DNA of 30,990 nucleotides from Ruminococcus sp. Its GTDB lineage: Bacteria > Bacillota > Clostridia > Oscillospirales > Acutalibacteraceae. How positions within the stretch are numbered: position 1 is the stretch's first letter; the number at the start of each line of letters is the position of its first letter. The position numbers were made by a program, and so were the translations under genes. Positions 30,546 to 30,990 of the stretch are shown here, one piece after another. Location: the NCBI GenBank assembly GCA_004555265.1, contig SFIQ01000015.1:1-30990 (forward strand). The letters run 5' to 3'. The notes beneath the pieces are model-generated. The model was not told where the DNA came from. It did not search any database and worked only from the letters and a program-made list of their open reading frames with translations.

Positions 30546-30990
30546 GGGCGTGTATTGCGCGCCCTACCCTGTAAAATGTATTTCGTGCGTAGGGAACGGT
30601 CTTGACCGTTCCGTAAACCTCCCCACTTGTTGGGGTCGACGGCCTCACAGCGTGAGGGAGATGTCGCGAAGCGACAGAGGGAGAGCGCCGCCGTCAGCGG
30701 GTGGCACGCGCAAAGCGCGTGACGGAGGGGTAAAATACATCAAAATTCGCGGGCGGGCACGGAGACCCGCCCCTACGAGCGAGGCACCGAGTCGTCGCCC
30801 CGTATCCCCTCCCTCTGGGAGGGAGGTGGCTTTTGCCGTAGGCAAAAGACGGAGGGAGAGAATGAAAAAATCTCTCCCCCAGTCAAATGCTTTGCATTTG
30901 ACAGCCTTGCCCTCTCGCGGTACCCGATTTTGTGTACGGCTTGGAGCGCCGAACAAAATCGACCGCTTCGCCCACAAATGTTCCCTTTTT
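30546..30990. repeat. Dense cluster of palindromic repeat units (non-coding)
   Basis: At least ten short dyads are packed here with no credible gene. Examples: GGAACGGTC/GACCGTTCC (30593-30612), CCCCA/TGGGG (30621-30635), CCTCAC/GTGAGG (30643-30657), TGTCGC/GCGACA (30662-30676) and CACGCG/CGCGTG (30705-30721). Further right are CCTCCCTC/GAGGGAGG (30808-30826), CTTTTGCC/GGCAAAAG (30830-30848), GTCAAATGC/GCATTTGAC (30882-30902) and CGATTTTGT/ACAAAATCG (30925-30961). GGTGGC...GACGGAGGG frames occur twice, at 30700-30729 and 30825-30856. CCCGCCCCTAC (30766-30776) is the inverse of a sequence after ptsI. Open frames here are by-products of the repeats. Confidence 0.75.

Noticed and set aside
30645..30977. 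110-residue open frame on the minus strand at the window's end
   Set aside because: It coincides with stacked palindromic repeats; no start context and no recognisable protein.
30540..30990. CRISPR array
   Set aside because: The repeats are heterogeneous palindromes without uniform repeat length or spacer spacing, and no cas genes are present.

Overview
The window looks like a chromosomal segment of a low-to-moderate-GC, Gram-positive member of the Clostridia, most likely an Oscillospirales/Ruminococcaceae-type gut anaerobe. The evidence is gene order and content: rnj-gdpP-rplI-dnaB followed by tilS-hpt-ftsH is a Firmicutes arrangement, HPr carries both His15 and Ser46, the SOS boxes are of the Gram-positive type, ribosome binding sites are strong (GGAGG), and non-coding gaps hold the short palindromic repeats common in these genomes. 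Placement below class is inference. No tRNA, rRNA, CRISPR array, prophage or complete insertion sequence was seen.

Layout. (1) 1-4181: end of a 5-formyl-THF cyclo-ligase gene, a frameshifted mltG (cell-wall transglycosylase), a U32-family protein and an acyltransferase-like protein, closed by a hairpin at 4214-4247. (2) 4253-5857: a transpeptidase-type penicillin-binding protein whose ribosome binding site lies inside that hairpin. (3) 5915-11591: a complete fructose module under one clear promoter: DeoR-type regulator, 1-phosphofructokinase, fructose PTS EIIABC, HPr and Enzyme I. Fructose enters as fructose-1-phosphate and leaves as fructose-1,6-bisphosphate, with the general PTS phosphocarriers encoded in the same operon. 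(4) 11592-11921: repeat-containing gap and a promoter. (5) 11922-14102: hisH-hisF (imidazole glycerol phosphate synthase) and a TSUP-family membrane protein, ending at a bidirectional terminator shared with a convergent lipoprotein gene. (6) 14760-17051: a three-part protein resembling sugar-phosphate nucleotidyltransferase + left-handed beta-helix + phosphomannomutase, with key catalytic positions altered in both enzyme-like domains. (7) 17048-27190: a seven-gene housekeeping run (RNase J, GdpP, bL9, DnaB, TilS, Hpt, FtsH) with a consensus promoter and a strong terminator; a MITE-like element sits between ftsH and that terminator. (8) 27307-29131: ilvB with its own promoter and terminator. 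(9) 29111-30394: dinB (DNA polymerase IV) on the minus strand, under a consensus promoter with two LexA-type boxes. (10) 30395-30990: non-coding, packed with palindromic repeats.

Two genes (mltG, dinB) each appear to lack one base beside a short homopolymer. This could be real decay or consensus errors; the reads would decide. I did not find a convincing new multi-gene system. The most unusual items are the altered nucleotidyltransferase/mutase fusion, the 170-bp MITE-like element, and the repeat cluster at the right end, where similar flanks enclose different palindromic cores.
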